Origin: an uncultured Lachnospiraceae bacterium
GTDB taxonomy: Bacteria > Bacillota > Clostridia > Lachnospirales > Lachnospiraceae
NCBI GenBank assembly: GCA_934338765.1
Contig: CAKRHL010000029.1
Coordinates: forward strand, 1-16,985
Reading direction: 5' to 3'
Length of the DNA: 16,985 bases
Shown here: positions 14,285-16,985 of the stretch, piece by piece
Position numbering within the stretch: the first letter of the stretch is position 1
Layout: every line of letters starts with the position of its first letter
The notes under the pieces: generated by a model
The model's database searches: none
Seen by the model: only the letters and a program-made list of their open reading frames with translations
Told to the model about the DNA's origin: nothing
Program-made: the position numbers and the translations under genes

Positions 14285-16165
14285 TTAATGGGTGACATGG
14301 TCATCCTTAATGATCTGTGCCAGTCGGGATCGAAATGCTTTTTCATTAAAATTCTGCTCGTGATAAGCAAAACGGTTATAATCGAAATGAGCCTCCCGGA
14401 TCATCTGGCTGGTATATATGGTAGCTTCTCTGTGAGAAGAAACAGGCCAGAATATGAGAATGCCGCCATGGATCGTTCTGGCATCCTGCTGTCCTTCGAC
14501 AGACAGATTTTCAGTCAGTCTCTGATCCAGCATATACACATGGGAATACAGCCCGATCACCTTGGCAAGACGTGTTCCATTGACAGGAAATGTGTTCATA
14601 TCGTATCCCTCCCGGTAATCATTGATATTCTCCGGGGAGACTGTTTCATTCTGGGTGATCACGATCACCGGCAGACGTCTTTGCGGATCATGAAGCAGAT
14701 GCTCCAGAGCTTCAAAGCCTTCGGAAGTATTGACGAAACGTCCCTGTGTCCCAAGACGTTCCTGATCCATCAGCCCAATCTTGGAGGAAAGCTCTGCCAG
14801 ATAAGATGGTTTGCTGAAGGCTTCCCGGTGAAGGGCTGTCGTCGGTGTATGGAGTGTTGTTCGATGACGGAACATCAATGGCTGATCCGGGTTGGTACAG
14901 TCTCCGTGAAGGGATGCTGTGATATGCCACAGTGTCCCGGGCATTTTATCATCAATATAAGAAAACTCCGCATCCATAATATATTGATCTGCATTCCAGG
15001 TGCATTTCACGTCATAGCCGGGCAGATGACGATGCAGTGTTTCCGCCTCGGTAGGAAGATCCGGAAAAATATAGCTTAATTTATAGCGGATCCATCGGTA
15101 GATAATATGAGACGCATTATTAAATTCTGTTTTAAGCTCGCGGACGGGCTTGTGCAAAAGTGGTATTTCCAAGTGGAACAGGGTGCTGTGATCCAATGGT
15201 TTTAATGCCTGCCGCACAGGTGCCGGTGTTTTGATGGCTAAAGGATCATGTTCCTGATAATATGCGGTGATGCGTTCGTCGTGTACCACGCTCTCGTTTA
15301 GCAGACGTATGATCAGATCAAAGGTAATCTTTGGAATATAATCCTGCTTTAATAACTCCCGAACCAGTACGATTTTCTCGCATTTGAAGAATTGCTTTGC
15401 CAGACGGCGGTCCTGGTCAAAGAGTGCCTTGATGTCAGGAGAAAGAGGCTCCTTATCCTCCATACGCAGCCGGAAGTGGCTTTTGAGCATGAGATCCCAG
15501 TTGCCGTTTTGGTAATGATTATAGGAAAGATGCTCAAAAAGCTGTACAAGAGACCAGTCTGACAGCTCCAGATTGGCAAGGATACAATGAAGGATACGGG
15601 AAAGATCTTCACTGTTTTCCCAAAACTTGTCATCGGGCAGAAGACTTTTGTAACGCATGTCATGTTCGATCTCGTGCCAGCCCTCAAAAAATACTGTACG
15701 GAACTGGATCTCGAAGGTTGTATCAATAGGAAGATCCCACAGTTCGCTGGTATATAATTTGAAATGCTCGGATGGCAGACGGAATACGCCGTTGATCTTG
15801 GTGGCACGGAATTCTGCTGCATTGAAATCATTTCGCGACCAGGTACCGGTACGCAGAAATGTTTTTTCCATAATCTCGCGGCCGATGCTCAGGTCGTCCG
15901 AATAGTATAGAACGATACGAAGTCCGATGAGATCCTGTACCTTCTTGGGATTCTCTCCCGTGCCGTATTTGCCGTTATATAGTTTTTTGCTGATGGAACT
16001 TTTTGTTTTTACTCTGGAAAAGATCCGGTAATATAATCCGCAGGAGTCAAGTATGCCCCGAATATCCTTCTCAAGATGGGCATTTAACTCTTCAAGCCGG
16101 TCAAAATCAATCTGTTGTTCTACCTGCTCACGGATATCTTCTATGCTCATATTTGTAATATCCAT
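14285..16165 (-). CDS. Large protein with N-terminal RelA/SpoT-like domain and unassigned C-terminal part
   Basis: The protein has 626 residues; GGGGGG lies seven bases before the ATG. Residues ~25-235 resemble the (p)ppGpp synthetase fold: RVKTKSSISKKL (51-62), DLIGLRIVLYYSDDL (78-92) and FEIQFRTVFFEGWHEIEHDM (151-170), the counterpart of ExQxRT...W...EH. The guanine-stacking NGYRSLH motif is not canonical; the region reads KINGVFRLPSEHF (123-135). No HD hydrolase domain and no TGS or ACT domain are present, so it is neither a classical Rel nor a short synthetase of 200-250 residues. Residues 240-626 match no family I can name. They contain WHITASLHGDC (413-423) and a late signature LAKVIGLYSHVYMLD (533-547) ... 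GGILIFWP (567-574). Activity could be nucleotide pyrophosphorylation, as in alarmone or toxin synthetases, or be lost. It is a single gene, divergent from the ycxB-like gene. Confidence 0.82.
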   Translation of the reverse strand: MDITNMSIEDIREQVEQQIDFDRLEELNAHLEKDIRGILDSCGLYYRIFSRVKTKSSISKKLYNGKYGTGENPKKVQDLIGLRIVLYYSDDLSIGREIMEKTFLRTGTWSRNDFNAAEFRATKINGVFRLPSEHFKLYTSELWDLPIDTTFEIQFRTVFFEGWHEIEHDMRYKSLLPDDKFWENSEDLSRILHCILANLELSDWSLVQLFEHLSYNHYQNGNWDLMLKSHFRLRMEDKEPLSPDIKALFDQDRRLAKQFFKCEKIVLVRELLKQDYIPKITFDLIIRLLNESVVHDERITAYYQEHDPLAIKTPAPVRQALKPLDHSTLFHLEIPLLHKPVRELKTEFNNASHIIYRWIRYKLSYIFPDLPTEAETLHRHLPGYDVKCTWNADQYIMDAEFSYIDDKMPGTLWHITASLHGDCTNPDQPLMFRHRTTLHTPTTALHREAFSKPSYLAELSSKIGLMDQERLGTQGRFVNTSEGFEALEHLLHDPQRRLPVIVITQNETVSPENINDYREGYDMNTFPVNGTRLAKVIGLYSHVYMLDQRLTENLSVEGQQDARTIHGGILIFWPVSSHREATIYTSQMIREAHFDYNRFAYHEQNFNEKAFRSRLAQIIKDDHVTH

Positions 16166-16216
16166 AATGACACCCCCCTTTTTTTAAGATAACATATGAC
16201 GGAAGTTTTGTATATA

Positions 16217-16244
16217 TTGTTTTTTCGCCATATTCTGCTATAAT
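16217..16244 (+). promoter_or_regulatory. Extended -10 promoter of the ycxB-like/tsaE unit
   Basis: A perfect TATAAT (16239-16244) is preceded by TGC, giving an extended -10 TGCTATAAT, with TTGTTT 16 bases upstream. Transcription would start near 16251, about 60 bases before the ycxB-like gene. Confidence 0.75.
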
Positions 16245-16311
16245 GCTAGTACAACGGACAATGAATCATTGTACCGGTAAAATGCAAAGAGGAAGGAATA
16301 GGAGATAACTT

Positions 16312-16869
16312 ATGAAGGAGATAGAGTTTGACGTAGAGCTGACGGCGGGAGATCTGTATGCGTTTTCCATGAGACACACATATGGAAATGTATCGGGAAT
16401 CTTCGGCGTGTTGATCAGTCTGTCCTGCTGGATCATTCTGGCAGTACGCTTTGGTGTGATGGATACCACGGCGCGGATCGCATTGTTTATCATTGGATGT
16501 CTGTTTACGATCGTACAGCCGGTGATGCTTTATTCGAAATCAAAGGCGCAGGCGAGACAAAATAAGGATATCAATGCAAAGCTTCATTATATATTGTCAC
16601 CGGATGGCATTACGGTGTCCCAGGGGGAGCAGGAGGCGTCTGTAAAATGGTACGATGTCCGCAAGATCATCTGCACGGCGAAAGCCGTCTATTTGTATAT
16701 GTCTCCGGTCAGAGCTTTTATTTTTCCGCAGTCTCAATGTGGAGCTCAGTTTGAGGAGGTTAAATCCTTTGCAACAGCAAAAGTAAAGGAATATGCAGAT
16801 TATGATCCGGCACAGGCAGAGTCTGCAGTTCGAGAGGATGAACAGAGGGATCAGGAGGAACAGTCATGA
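16312..16869 (+). CDS. YcxB-like membrane protein
   Basis: This 185-residue protein has the YcxB layout. The N-terminal segment IEFDVELTAGDLYAFSMRHT is followed by two hydrophobic membrane segments (about 27-47 and 54-74). A cytoplasmic domain follows with YILSPDGITVSQGEQEASVKW (91-111), YDVRKIICTAKAVYLYMS and AFIFPQSQC, the beta-rich pattern typical of YcxB C-terminal regions. The tail from ~165 is acidic and Gln-rich. AGGAG lies seven bases before the ATG. The stop codon overlaps the tsaE start (ATGA), so the two genes are probably translationally coupled. The function of the family is not known. Confidence 0.8.
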   Translation: MKEIEFDVELTAGDLYAFSMRHTYGNVSGIFGVLISLSCWIILAVRFGVMDTTARIALFIIGCLFTIVQPVMLYSKSKAQARQNKDINAKLHYILSPDGITVSQGEQEASVKWYDVRKIICTAKAVYLYMSPVRAFIFPQSQCGAQFEEVKSFATAKVKEYADYDPAQAESAVREDEQRDQEEQS

Positions 16870-16985
16870 CAGAGGTGATAGAAAGTTTACGGGAACAGGA
16901 TACCTATGATTTTGGAAAAAAACTGGGAAAACAGTGTAAACCCGGAGATATCATATTGTTAAATGGTGATTTAGGAGTAGGCAAG
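16866..16985 (+). CDS. tsaE: TsaE, tRNA t6A-modification ATPase, partial
   Basis: Only the first 40 codons are in the window. The sequence MTEVIESLREQDTYDFGKKL followed by PGDIILLNGDLGVGK matches the N-terminus of TsaE, including the start of the Walker A loop, which is cut at GVGK. TsaE works with TsaB and TsaD to place the threonylcarbamoyl group on A37 of ANN-decoding tRNAs. The start overlaps the ycxB-like stop by four bases (ATGA). In many Firmicutes tsaB follows tsaE; that part lies outside the window. Confidence 0.9.
   Translation, partial: MTEVIESLREQDTYDFGKKLGKQCKPGDIILLNGDLGVGK

Noticed and set aside
14279..15079. Plus-strand 266-codon frame opposite the RelA/SpoT-like gene
   Set aside because: It has no ribosome binding site, overlaps the terminator side and mirrors the codon pattern of the minus-strand gene.

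Overview
The window looks like chromosomal DNA of an anaerobic Firmicute, most likely a Lachnospiraceae-type clostridium. The grounds are moderate GC with AT-rich gaps, strong GGAGG-type ribosome binding sites, TTGACA/TATAAT promoters, paired PadR and HAAS (DUF1700) genes, a MutS2 with a C-terminal Smr domain, and a membrane-anchored HtrA-like protein. This family-level placement is an inference from gene content. No RNA genes, insertion sequences, prophage genes or CRISPR arrays were seen.

Left part (1-6631, all on the minus strand): two tandem copies of one regulatory module. The upstream module runs from a 1042-residue PadR-type regulator (3503-6631) to a HAAS-domain membrane protein (1996-3408) and a membrane-anchored DUF4097-like protein (1046-1951), and ends at a terminator (983-1030). 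A second module follows, with its own consensus promoter (913-943), a normal-sized PadR (513-845) and a HAAS protein cut by the window edge (1-490). The first PadR is remarkable. Its ~105-residue DNA-binding domain is followed by more than 900 residues of low-complexity, repeat-rich sequence, including eleven units of an 18-residue repeat encoded by near-identical 54-bp DNA. The HAAS proteins also carry long low-complexity segments.

Middle (6632-12751): a 498-bp regulatory gap separates the giant PadR gene from a divergent 6-phosphofructokinase gene, pfkA (7130-8110), which ends in a terminator. Converging on it is a minus-strand group of mutS2, an OmpR-family response regulator and a sensor histidine kinase, with gaps of 27 and 26 bases that suggest one transcript.

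Right part (12752-16985): a plus-strand, membrane-anchored HtrA/PDZ protein lacks all three residues of the serine-protease triad and is probably a pseudoprotease. A convergent terminator separates it from a minus-strand 626-residue protein. That protein has an N-terminal RelA/SpoT nucleotidyltransferase-like domain and a ~390-residue C-terminal part that I cannot assign. Divergent from it is a YcxB-like membrane protein gene that overlaps the start of tsaE, which is cut by the window end.

The best candidates for something undescribed are the PadR with the giant repeat tail and its HAAS/DUF4097 partners, the atypical RelA/SpoT fusion protein, and the triad-less HtrA protein.
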